Under the pieces are notes generated by a model. The model worked only from the letters and a program-made list of their open reading frames with translations, had not been told where the DNA came from and ran no database searches. Of a stretch of 64,000 nt of DNA, positions 44,404-53,495 are shown piece by piece. Positions within the stretch are counted from its first letter, which is position 1. Every line of letters begins with the position of its first letter. The stretch spans positions 62,001 through 126,000 of the forward strand of contig NW_022985072.1 of assembly GCF_010015585.1 (NCBI RefSeq), read 5' to 3'. The DNA comes from Eremomyces bilateralis CBS 781.70. Its lineage: Eukaryota > Ascomycota > Dothideomycetes > Eremomycetales > Eremomycetaceae. The translations under genes were made by a program, and so were the position numbers.

Positions 44404-45774
44404 TCGGCTTTGTCTTGCCCGGTCCAACATTTGTCGGAGTTAGGAGGATGAGTTGGAAATCAGCATCGCATGGCGCTTGGGGTCGCGTTCAGGGGAATTT
44501 CACGCAACACCTCCTGGCTTGGTGTTGGTCATCAGGTTGCGGCTAAAGGGCTCCAAGACGTCTATATAGATGGAGGCCCTATTATCTACGTCTGATTTTC
44601 ACGTTGATCGCGGTCATCGACCTTGCTGTAGTAGATCCCTAAGTCGGCTACATCGTACAGCATCAATCTATATTTCCTAACCGGAGGTGGACAAGACTGG
44701 TCTACCAAAGCTGTTGTCTGGGTCATGCATGTGCTTCCTAAATGCTGTGACCACTGATCCAGTTATTCCAGTGGAATGTACTAGGGTAGCGTGGTGCCTA
44801 AATATCCAACATAATATATGTTGGGATACCGCAGCAATGGAGCAAACTCACCGACCACTGGGCCCAGTCTTGAATACGCAAACTTAGTCCGACCACGATG
44901 GCTGAGCGTTAGAGCTTACGCCGTAACGTTGTAGCTTAAAATTTCAATCATATTAAATGAGTTAAATGTATCACAATTGTGGGAGTTTTCAGCGGTATCG
45001 GATGCTGGCGTTACTCTAGCAGTAGATAGGTACTCTGCTATTTTTACCGATAATATGGTTCAGCAATCAGCGTGCGGAGTAGTTACACGCTCACTTGCTC
45101 ACTCCCTCAGTAAGTCGGGCATAGCAGCGGGACGCCCGCTCTGGAACGGATGATCGACGGCTTCATATTCCCCTTTCGTGATCCGAAACGTTTGATGGAC
45201 ACGACCATCTCTACTGGTTGTGATGCAATCATACAACCGCTCGGCATTGGACGCTATACATCACTACGTACGTAAACCGGCCGGTCACAGGCTCACAGTT
45301 TACAACCCCCATCCGATCAATGTTCATCGATCAATGTTCATTCTGCTGTGCCCTCCCGCCTCCATTCTGTGAATAGGCTAGGATGAGTGGTCGGATCCGA
45401 CGTTGACGACTTTGTTGTGGACCTAATGCAGTGTCCCGCATTGGCAAGTCCGACTGTCCATCTCATATAATCGGGATATAGGGAAATGGGGGCCGCAACG
45501 GAAATGACCCGGAGGCAAGGGCCGCATCGAATGCCAAAGGGGCCATGTTTGAACCACTGTTAAGGTAACTTACCCATAATACGAAGGTTCATGGCCCCTT
45601 GCATATAAAGGTGAGAATCTGAGCACATTCTGCGCCGCACCTGATTGCATTTCACTTCTTTCTCGCCTTCCTCCGTTCAACAGACACCAATATCAAGAGC
45701 TTACGACCTCACACCTCACACCTCACACGATCCCATCATTGCTTGACTTGAGAAATCAAGAACATATCGTGGCC
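44404..45774. other. Intergenic region with a TATA promoter at its right end
   Basis: This 1.37-kb region has no gene I can support. It carries a 13-bp direct repeat GATCAATGTTCAT near 45317-45342 and, at the right, the promoter of the FAD oxidoreductase gene, including three copies of CTCACAC near 45706-45729. Confidence 0.5.
45604..45609 (+). promoter_or_regulatory. TATA box of FAD oxidoreductase gene
   Basis: GCATATAAAGG stands 171 bp before the chosen ATG (45775), followed by a C/T-rich initiator region. Confidence 0.55.
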
Positions 45775-47509
45775 ATGGTCTCCGACACTGCCCGAAAAGA
45801 GATCACGACCATTTTGTCGGCCGATGAGGTCATCCACCCGTCGTCCGAAGATGCCTTCGTCACCGAAACCAAGACTTGGTCAGCGGGAGCGAACCGAAAG
45901 CCAGGCCTCGTCGTCCGCCCGGCCAACCTCACGTCGCTGCAGAAGATCGTAAAGTACTTGTGTGATTCGGATTTGGAGTTCGCCGTCCGGTCCACGGGAA
46001 CCGGCGATGCTACCGCGCAGGATGTCGTCATCAGCCTGAGTGCGTTCGACGATGTTCAGTTTGATGAGGAGAAGATGGAGGTGCTCTTGGGGGCCGGGCA
46101 GGAGTGGGGAAGCGTGTATCCCAAGTTTAAGGATATCGCTCCTGGCTATGCGGGTAAGTTGTCATGGTTTCTAAATGGAAGCCAATGTCGAGCTTTTCAG
46201 TTTGCGTCTGGCTTGGTCATGTCCATATTACATTCCTTGGAATCAAGTCTAACAAGTGGAAGTTCCCGGTGCTCGGCAACCATTCGTTGGTGTCGGTGGT
46301 TCAATCCTCGGGGGAGGCGTCTCATGGCTCTCCATGGAGCATGGCTTGATTTCCAATGCCAAGAACCTTCTGGATGCTCAAGTTGTGCTCGCGGACGGAA
46401 GTGTAGTCTGGGCCTCTAGTGAGCCGGACCTGATGTGGGCGATTCGAGGTGGAGGCGGAAACTTTGGAGGTAAGACTCCCTAAACGTATCATGGCCAAAA
46501 CACCTCTAAATTTGAAGCAGTCCTGGTCAATGTGAAGCTTCGGGCATACAAGGAAGACAAGCCGGTCTTCTTTGGGCCGGTCCTCTATCCAGAATCGTCC
46601 ATCGAGGCAATTTCCAAAGCTGTCGCCGACTTCATTCCTAAAAACAAGGATCCCAAGGTCGCCATCATGGCGTTTGCGACGGAGCCCAACTCACCCCTCT
46701 TCCCCTTCCCCAGAGGGGTTGGACTCCTTCTCTATGATGCCAATGGCGAGGATTCGGGCCGAAAGAACTTTCAGTGGGCCTTCGAGATTGAAGGGGCGAA
46801 GCCCATGGTCGGGGAGATGCCGTATTACAACGTGGTCATGGGAAATGGTGAGTGATGCCTCCAATTTATGCTGTACTTGATTGCTCAAATTTTCTCGCAG
46901 CTCAACTCAGTGCTCTCAAGGGGAAAACTTCTACCTTTGGACAAAGTGCTCTCGTCAAGGAAGTCGATCCCGGACTCGTCGCTCGCTGCATGAACTGGTA
47001 CTTTAAGACGATTGAAGAGGACGAAACCTTGGCTCATGGCTCGTACGTGCTCTTTGAACATGCTCAACCGGTACACTAGACCCCTGATTCAAAGGCACAT
47101 TGATTGCTTTACTTACTCTTTAATTTAGGCTTGCTTCGGCTCGTCAGAAGGCAAGTCTGCCTGGCCTTACAACGAACCGGCCCATCTTCTCCAGCTCGGT
47201 GTCGGCTATCTACCAGAATCATCCTGCTCACTCGATACCGCGATGACCGTCCTTGGCGAATCATTTGGCAAGATTGTCCCTGGGATCACAAGTGCAGACT
47301 TCATGCCGAACTTCATCAATCCCAAGTACACTGACATCCCAGCCGTGAGTGCCACTCCATTATCTTAAGAGGTAGCGTGATGCTAAATTTTCCCCTAGAT
47401 TTTCGGCAAGAACTACCAGAAGTTGAGGGAGGTCAAGACCAAATATGATCCGAAGGATAGGTTCTCTAGGGCACTGATGCACATCCCTCCCATATGGGGG
47501 GCAATCTGA
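45775..47509 (+). CDS. FAD-linked oxidoreductase (PCMH/BBE type), flavin-linking His not conserved
   Basis: This is an oxidase of the berberine-bridge/vanillyl-alcohol oxidase superfamily. Six exons (45775-46153, 46263-46469, 46521-46847, 46901-47070, 47129-47344, 47399-47509) give 469 aa. The PCMH-type FAD domain shows KPGLVVRPANLTSLQKIV, then PFVGVGGSILGGGVSWLS and LDAQVVLADGSVVWAS, and GGGGNFGVLVNVKL. Where most relatives read RSGGH, with His covalently holding FAD, this protein has RSTGTGD. The enzyme may therefore bind FAD non-covalently or use only a Cys link. No signal peptide is evident, in contrast to the secreted homolog at 59316. Substrate unknown. Confidence 0.88.
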
Positions 47510-47869
47510 AGGCAAGAGAATACGGGACGCGGTATCTTGATGGGTAGCTGTAAAGCCAGCTAACTCGGAGAAGAGTCTCGATAGTTGAGATAGCAATCAG
47601 ACTATAGCACAGCACAAATAGTATAATGAAGGTACTAGCAAAGGACATGATTCAAGGTGAAGAGGTATCAAGAGCTACGACAGCTTGCATGCTCCCATGA
47701 TCTCAGTCGTGATGTAAATGGGCTATCAAAGCACTATTGTTTACTTATACAATACAAGCCGCTGCGGCATCAATGCTTGCTCTGCAAGTCACTGCCACTT
47801 CATTCAAACATTGTCAAGCAATTCACAGCTGTCCAACAACCACATCCGGCCCCTTTACACTGAATACGT
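47510..47869. other. Convergent intergenic spacer
   Basis: This 360-bp region between two 3' ends has no gene seen. Confidence 0.45.
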
Positions 47870-48342
47870 CTAGCGGCTCGTACCATTGGGCAAAAGTCCA
47901 CCAATCAGTCCCGGCAGCAACGGCAAAAGCTATATGGCGATCAGTCTTCCTCGTTCTGTCCCTTCGCAGCTCAAGATAGTCCTTCACTCACCGTACTAGC
48001 CGTGTCAATCAAGCTGTGCGTCTGGTTGACGAACCGCGGTGTCAACAGTGCATCAGCCTGCGTGACGACGTTTCCCAGTTTCCCGACCGTATCACCTATT
48101 CCCCCAACACTGCCCAAAAGTTCTCCGAGTCCTCCCGTATCGCGTCCAGACAGGCCACCCAGTCCTTCAGAACTGCCAGAGAAAAGGTCGATCAGTGGCC
48201 CCGCAGCGTTAATGAGTTGCATGATTTTGGCAAGGTCAAGATTTTCAAGGTCGAACTGTGGCTCTGGATTGGGTTTGGGGTTGGGTGTGGCGAGGATGGG
48301 GGTAGTGAAGAGAAGGGGTGCGAGGAGAGATGAGAAGCGCAT
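47870..48342 (-). CDS. Small secreted protein of unknown function
   Basis: This is a predicted 136-aa secreted protein. Exon 48342-47992 and exon 47929-47870 flank a 62-bp intron (GTGAGT...ATAG). Splicing yields the end STLLPLLPGLIGGLLPNGTSR. Without it the frame would stop after STVSEGLS. The N-terminus MRFSSLLAPLLFTTPILA is a clear signal peptide, followed by a Pro/Asn spacer (TPNPKPNPEPQ). The mature part is Gly- and Leu-rich, lacks cysteines, and alternates amphipathic helices (LDLAKIMQLINAAGPLIDLF), which suggests membrane- or surface-active behaviour. A TATA box lies upstream on the same strand. I recognise no family. Confidence 0.7.
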
Positions 48343-49949
48343 CTTGGGTGATGTTGGATATGATAAATGTTGAACTGGTGAAGAGTCTATGGAGTGACTT
48401 CTATGGACAAGGCGACTGACTGAGAAGATGCACTGACCTTAAGTTGCTGGACATCCTCCTTTATATATCTCCAGGAGTCAATGCCTTGAGCGAGGCAACT
48501 TTGACGGTTCGCTATCAAACCATGAGTTCACAAGACCCGAAAACGCCATGATTCGAACCCTATACCCATCCTCATTCGCCTTTCATTTGCACTCTTAGTC
48601 CTGTCCTGGAACACAATCCATTCAGGCTCACTTCAGCCTGCCAGTGACAGGGACATGTCCATGTTCCTGAAAACAATGACAGCGGTTTCAATTGAACGGT
48701 AGGAAAGGATGAAACAATGGCGTATAATCCTTTGAATACGGTATACAGAAGCTACGATTAACACATGCAAGAAGCTTCTCGTAGAGAGCTGCGAACGATG
48801 CGGTTAGAGAATGTCATCCTTCGCAAATCAAAATAAGAACACACTCCAAAGTTACCAGCCGAAATCGAAGGGCTGGACAATAAAGGCCATTGGTATACTG
48901 ATGATGCCTCTGAAAATGTTACCAATCATGAAAATCCGGCATCACTCGCCTATCTACTAATGGAAACCTAGGAACTCGCTTCGAATGTAACCTTGTTCTG
49001 TCCGGGCCTAGCCGTTTCTCACTTCTTCACAGTCTGATATCACAAGACACAAATGAATTCATCACGTATAGACTAGGGTTCCGGCATCTCAGCCGGACGA
49101 TCAAAATTTGGGAAGCGGGACCGCCTTTGCGAACAGGAAGATGCATGTCAAACGGTCAAACCATGTGGCTCGCCCCTTTCACCAACCGACGAGATCTTTG
49201 CCTTTAGAGTACCCCGGATTTTAGCATATGATTCCTCAAGACACAAAGCTTAATTATTAACTAGTTAATTGCATTGAAGTATTTAATAGCTGCACACCTG
49301 TACCTTATCGTGAAAGCATCCTTAACGGAAGTCCCAGCAATATCTGCACCCGACCTTCAATCACTGTAGTTTCCTTTGGTATATCTGTACCTTCCCTTGA
49401 ACACGTCTTAGGATCTCAGCCAGATCTGGGCCTGACCTTCTAACACTACAGTTTCTCTGGCTATTATATTAGCCTTAACCTTCATTCATTCGATCTAAAC
49501 GCCCTCCCATGTCTATAATGAGTGGTTGCCATCTAACAGAGATTAAGGGCACTCCGCTCTATCCTACACCATCTCCTTCCCGCCTAGCGCATCCATTGTC
49601 GGACGCTGGGACATCCTCTGGGTCTGATAATTAGGTGTCAGCGGAAGCAGAATATACTTCTGCCGATACAGACTAAAGGCAGGGCTCCACCGAGAGGTAC
49701 GATTCACCCCCTCTATACTACTAATAAAGGAACCAAATTCACCACTGATTCTGTCCAGGTATTGCCTCGCTATCCATCATGCTATCGAGATCTTTGTATG
49801 CTCCAAGGGCCGGAGCACCTCGCCACCTACATGCAGCATGGCGCCTGCCCAGGGCGTGGAACTTAGGCGGCTCTGCGAACCTACATGGCAGAGTGCCTGG
49901 TCGATCACAGGATGCTAGGCCAGGTCGATGCGAGCCCAACGTTTGCAAC
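48343..49949. other. Intergenic region, partly AT-rich
   Basis: This 1.6-kb stretch has no supported gene. Around 49,248-49,290 it is AT-rich with a palindromic TTAATTATTAACTAGTTAAT segment, possibly an old repeat. The plus-strand frame 49779-50075 overlaps the NLR 3' end and is not called. Confidence 0.4.
48461..48469 (-). promoter_or_regulatory. TATA box of small secreted protein gene
   Basis: GATATATAAAGG on the minus strand lies about 120 bp upstream of the ATG at 48342. Confidence 0.5.
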
Positions 49950-52900
49950 CTATTGATCAACTTTGTCATCGCACTCCCCGTCTTTAGCTGCCGACGTACC
50001 AATATCAAGCTGCTCTGTCTGCCACTGCATCAATATTGCCGAAGAAGAACGAGTGTAAGCGTGATCAACACCTAAGACATGCTTTCGTAGCATGATGCAT
50101 TGTTCCATTAGATGAATAGCATCCAAATCTCGGCCGGTTCCTTTCCACGTTATGGCCAGGTTGGCCATGCTGCTGAGCGTGTGGGGATGGTCCGCTCCGA
50201 GTTTCTTCTTGCGAGTCTCCATTACTTGCACCTCTAGCTCTTCAGTTACGTCCCACCGGCCTTGATTCCAGTACGTTGACGCCAGGTTGGCCATGCTGGT
50301 CAGCGTGTCGGGATGGTCCGCTCCGAGTTTCTTCCTGCGAGTCTCCATTACTTGCGCATCTAGCTCTTCCGCTGCGTCCCACCGGCCTTGTTTCCAGTAT
50401 GTCGACGCCAGGTTGGCCAGGCTGCTGAGCGTGTCGGGATGGTCCGCTCCGAGTTTCTTCTTGCGAGTCTCCATCACTTGCACCTCTAGCTCTTCGGCTG
50501 CGTCCCACCGGCCTTGATTCCAGTACGTCGACGCCAGGTTGGCCATGCTGCTGAGCGTATGGGGATGGTCCGCTCCGAGTTTCTTCTTGCGAGTCTCCAT
50601 TACTTGCACCTCTAGCTCTTCGGCTGCGTCCCACCGGCCTTGATTCCTGTACGTTATCGCCAAATTGCCCATGCTGCTTAGCATGTCGGGATGGTCCGCT
50701 CCGAGTTTCTTCTTGCGAGTCTCTATTACTTGCACCTCTAGCTCTTCGGCTGCGTCCCACCGGCCTTGTTTCCGGTACGTCGTCGCCAGGTTGGCCATAT
50801 TTCTTAGCGTGTCAAGATGATCCGATCCAATTTTCTTCTTGCTCGTCTCCATTACTTGCACCTCCAGCTCTTCGGCTGCGTCCCACCGGCCTTGATTCCG
50901 GTACGTCGACGCCAGGTTGGCCATGCTGGTCAGCGTGTCTGGATGCTCTAGTCCAAGCAACCTCTTCTTCATTTCGAGAACCTGTGTAAAAGGTCCCTCG
51001 GCCTCATTCCATCTTCCGTCTTCGTAGAGACACGTTCCATATCTCCATAGAAGATCCGTTCTATCCTTCCAATTTCTGTCAACCAGATCTGACTCCAGTA
51101 CATAACGCGTATGTGGCAAATATGTTCTCCAAATGCTCCGATTTTTGTGGTCCGCGTCCGGAAACACTTCTTCTAGTCGCGAAATTGCTTTCTCCATTGA
51201 CCGGACAAGTATCCCTTCGTTTCGAAGCCAGTTGCGCGTAGACAAATGCACTAGCCGATGAACATCGACTGCCAGGTCTGCTGGCCGTCTGCTGATGAAA
51301 GAATACGCGTAAAGCGTTCCGATCGCATCCATTTCCTTCTTCCGTGACAGCCCTGGTGGGAACAGAGACAGCGGAATGTCCTTTGGTTCCACACAGGCCA
51401 TGAACGAGAGGTAATCGGCCGCCAGAGCATCACGACGTCGGATCTGCTCGAATGAGATCAGCCATGTCGTGGCTACGGGATTCTTTACGTTGTGGTATCT
51501 TCCAGCATCTTCAAAGTCCTCACTCAGAATATCGATAGTATCTTCTTCTTGCCCTTTGAGGACAGACAGGTACTCTGTTATAGACGTCCCGTTCTCATTG
51601 ATGTACGCTGCTGCTTGAATGATAGCCAGTGGGAGGTACATAAGCTTTGCAAGCAGGTCTGTTGTGTCTGGTCCCCTGCCAAGGTGATCTTTATTGGCCA
51701 AGCTCTTTCGAAGCAGTTGCATTGCTATTTCTTCATCCATCTCAGTCACCTCCACTATATTTTGCGGTGCGAGCTTGACGGCCGTCTTCCGATCACGCGT
51801 AGTGAAGATGATAGAGCCTTGCTTACTGCTCGGGAGATAGTCGATCAATCGGGAAAGCTCTTGCTCCGGTTCCTCTCGAGGTATAGTTTTGGTAATCCAC
51901 ATGTCCAAGTCATCGGCGTTGTCGAACACAAGCAGCCACTGGCTTGCATTATCTATGCTCAGGTATTCTTGGACCAGTTTCTTCACATCTCTTTGCTCTT
52001 GCTCCCAACCAGGAATTCCCAGTTGCCGCGCAACGTGGACGTAGGCTTGATGAAGATTTTCCATGTTCGTTGCCGGTATCCAGATGATCGAGCAGTTTTG
52101 GAATTTTTCCTTCGTCCGAAACAACAGTTCCAGTACCAGCTGAGTCTTTCCTACTCCCCCAAGTCCCGTCACTGCGATCTTCATTGTGCGATCTTTGGCG
52201 AATAGCTTGCCTTCCAACTGAGCGAGTTGCGATTCGCGACCGGTGAAATGGGGGTTTCTTTCAAAAGGTACAATCCAAGGAGCACCTGCTGGGATGAGCG
52301 ATGCTGGGTTCGAAAACTTTCGGATCTTCCGCTGAAGCCGGTCCAATGCATTGTTCCGTCCTTCGCCGTAAATAAGTGGTATGTAGATTTCGAAAATACC
52401 TAGCAGGCAGTATGCAGCATCTTCTCCGATCGTTGTCTCACGTCTTGCTGCCCATGATAGTCGGTCGGCGATGCTGAATTCAGACATAGGATTTCCTCGA
52501 AGAGCATCAATGGCAATCCCGGTTATCTGATGAACTTGTTGCTCTCGCGATTTCTTATCGCCCAAAGGCTCGCCTTTATAGGAGAAGAATTGGACGGATG
52601 ACGGCGCCAGGAGCTCTTGGAGTGTCCACCCTCGCATGAACCATCGGCTGTTTAGGAATGCTGACTCCGCCGTAGATGTAGGATCCTTCGGGTTAGGAAC
52701 ATCTGAAAGATACACGTAGCACCGAGCAGCTTCACGATACCAGCGAAACATAGAGTTAATCGCCGTCGAGAGTTCGGCGCTGCTTGATCGATCGATGCAA
52801 CACGAATCCACCCAGAAGAATAGGAGACCATCTTTCTCCGCTTGCTTTCCACAAAATAGCAGCTTCTTATATCCAGGTTTGTTGATCCCAGTCTTATTGA

Positions 52901-53033
52901 TGACATCTTTGAAGGTGACCTCCTCGTCATCTGCTCCCCAGGTATGCGAAAGTATGGCATATTCCGGAATGTTATCACCGACACGGTTAATGAGGCGCAG
53001 CTCACCGTCACTATCAATTACCAAAAGACGCAT
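49950..53033 (-). CDS. HET / NB-ARC / TPR NLR-like protein
   Basis: This is a fungal NLR-like protein of about 1,027 aa in one exon. The N-terminal HET domain, the death effector of heterokaryon incompatibility, shows IPEYAILSHTWG, WVDSCCIDRSSSAELSTAI, RWFMRGWTLQELLAPSSV and SWAARRETTIGEDAAYCLLG. The NB-ARC ATPase has P-loop TGLGGVGKTQL near residue 292, Walker B LLVFDNADD, sensor GSIIFTTRD and a VHRLVH motif like the MHD site. The C-terminus has a 42-residue TPR array: six near-identical units at 50181-50936, flanked by two diverged ones. Such receptors are thought to oligomerise on ligand binding and trigger cell death. The start is ATG 53033 (MRLLVIDSDGEL), as usual for HET proteins; an ATG seven codons upstream is possible. 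Confidence 0.93.
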   Translation of the reverse strand: MRLLVIDSDGELRLINRVGDNIPEYAILSHTWGADDEEVTFKDVINKTGINKPGYKKLLFCGKQAEKDGLLFFWVDSCCIDRSSSAELSTAINSMFRWYREAARCYVYLSDVPNPKDPTSTAESAFLNSRWFMRGWTLQELLAPSSVQFFSYKGEPLGDKKSREQQVHQITGIAIDALRGNPMSEFSIADRLSWAARRETTIGEDAAYCLLGIFEIYIPLIYGEGRNNALDRLQRKIRKFSNPASLIPAGAPWIVPFERNPHFTGRESQLAQLEGKLFAKDRTMKIAVTGLGGVGKTQLVLELLFRTKEKFQNCSIIWIPATNMENLHQAYVHVARQLGIPGWEQEQRDVKKLVQEYLSIDNASQWLLVFDNADDLDMWITKTIPREEPEQELSRLIDYLPSSKQGSIIFTTRDRKTAVKLAPQNIVEVTEMDEEIAMQLLRKSLANKDHLGRGPDTTDLLAKLMYLPLAIIQAAAYINENGTSITEYLSVLKGQEEDTIDILSEDFEDAGRYHNVKNPVATTWLISFEQIRRRDALAADYLSFMACVEPKDIPLSLFPPGLSRKKEMDAIGTLYAYSFISRRPADLAVDVHRLVHLSTRNWLRNEGILVRSMEKAISRLEEVFPDADHKNRSIWRTYLPHTRYVLESDLVDRNWKDRTDLLWRYGTCLYEDGRWNEAEGPFTQVLEMKKRLLGLEHPDTLTSMANLASTYRNQGRWDAAEELEVQVMETSKKKIGSDHLDTLRNMANLATTYRKQGRWDAAEELEVQVIETRKKKLGADHPDMLSSMGNLAITYRNQGRWDAAEELEVQVMETRKKKLGADHPHTLSSMANLASTYWNQGRWDAAEELEVQVMETRKKKLGADHPDTLSSLANLASTYWKQGRWDAAEELDAQVMETRRKKLGADHPDTLTSMANLASTYWNQGRWDVTEELEVQVMETRKKKLGADHPHTLSSMANLAITWKGTGRDLDAIHLMEQCIMLRKHVLGVDHAYTRSSSAILMQWQTEQLDIGTSAAKDGECDDKVDQ
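50181..50936 (-). repeat. Six tandem 126-bp repeats encoding near-identical TPR units
   Basis: Each 42-residue unit reads like TLSSMANLASTYWNQGRWD followed by a helix with EELEVQVMET and KKKLGADHPD. Units differ at only a few positions, also at DNA level. Diverged units flank the array at 50937-51062 and 50055-50180. The uniformity points to recent duplication or gene conversion. Confidence 0.9.
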
Positions 53034-53054
53034 AATGATCAGCTCATAAGACAA

Positions 53055-53495
53055 TGGGTAAGATTTCTATTGAGACTATACTCGAACATATTGTCTCCTG
53101 ATGAGCAACAGAGATAATAGCCGTAAACTGAAGTCTGAAAGTGAGTTAAGACGTGACATATCGAAAGCAGCACAACAAGGCTGAGTAAGTGAGTTAGCTT
53201 TAATTATGCCTCTAAAAATAAATGAGCGACGCCACATGCTTCACCACCCTGAGTATTTGGTATTATTCCGCATCCTCATCATTCAGGTCATTCTTAAAAC
53301 CTCCACCATCAGCCAGGCTTGGAGTGATTTACGCAGGATTTACATTCATCTAGATACAGAACTCCGTGGATTACCCAGTCCTAAATGCGCCAAATTCGAG
53401 AGATATCCCTTCACCAACATTAAGACCACCATTATAGGGCATTATCGTCGTAAGGAAAATCCAAAGCCAGCCACGGCAGCAGACCCCTTTCCCCA
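53055..53495. other. Spacer between alpha-kinase and NLR genes
   Basis: This 441-bp region must hold the NLR promoter. A plus-strand ATG frame of 97 codons (53206-53499) spans it and ends four bases inside the kinase gene's stop region. It has no recognisable domain and is left as an open question. Confidence 0.4.

Noticed and set aside
48530-48560. Possible tRNA T-loop (GGTTCGAATC on the minus strand)
   Set aside because: Flanking bases do not form the T-stem or an acceptor stem, so it is not a tRNA.
49779-50075. 98-codon plus-strand frame overlapping the NLR 3' end
   Set aside because: Overlaps the coding end of the NLR on the other strand and has no recognisable content.
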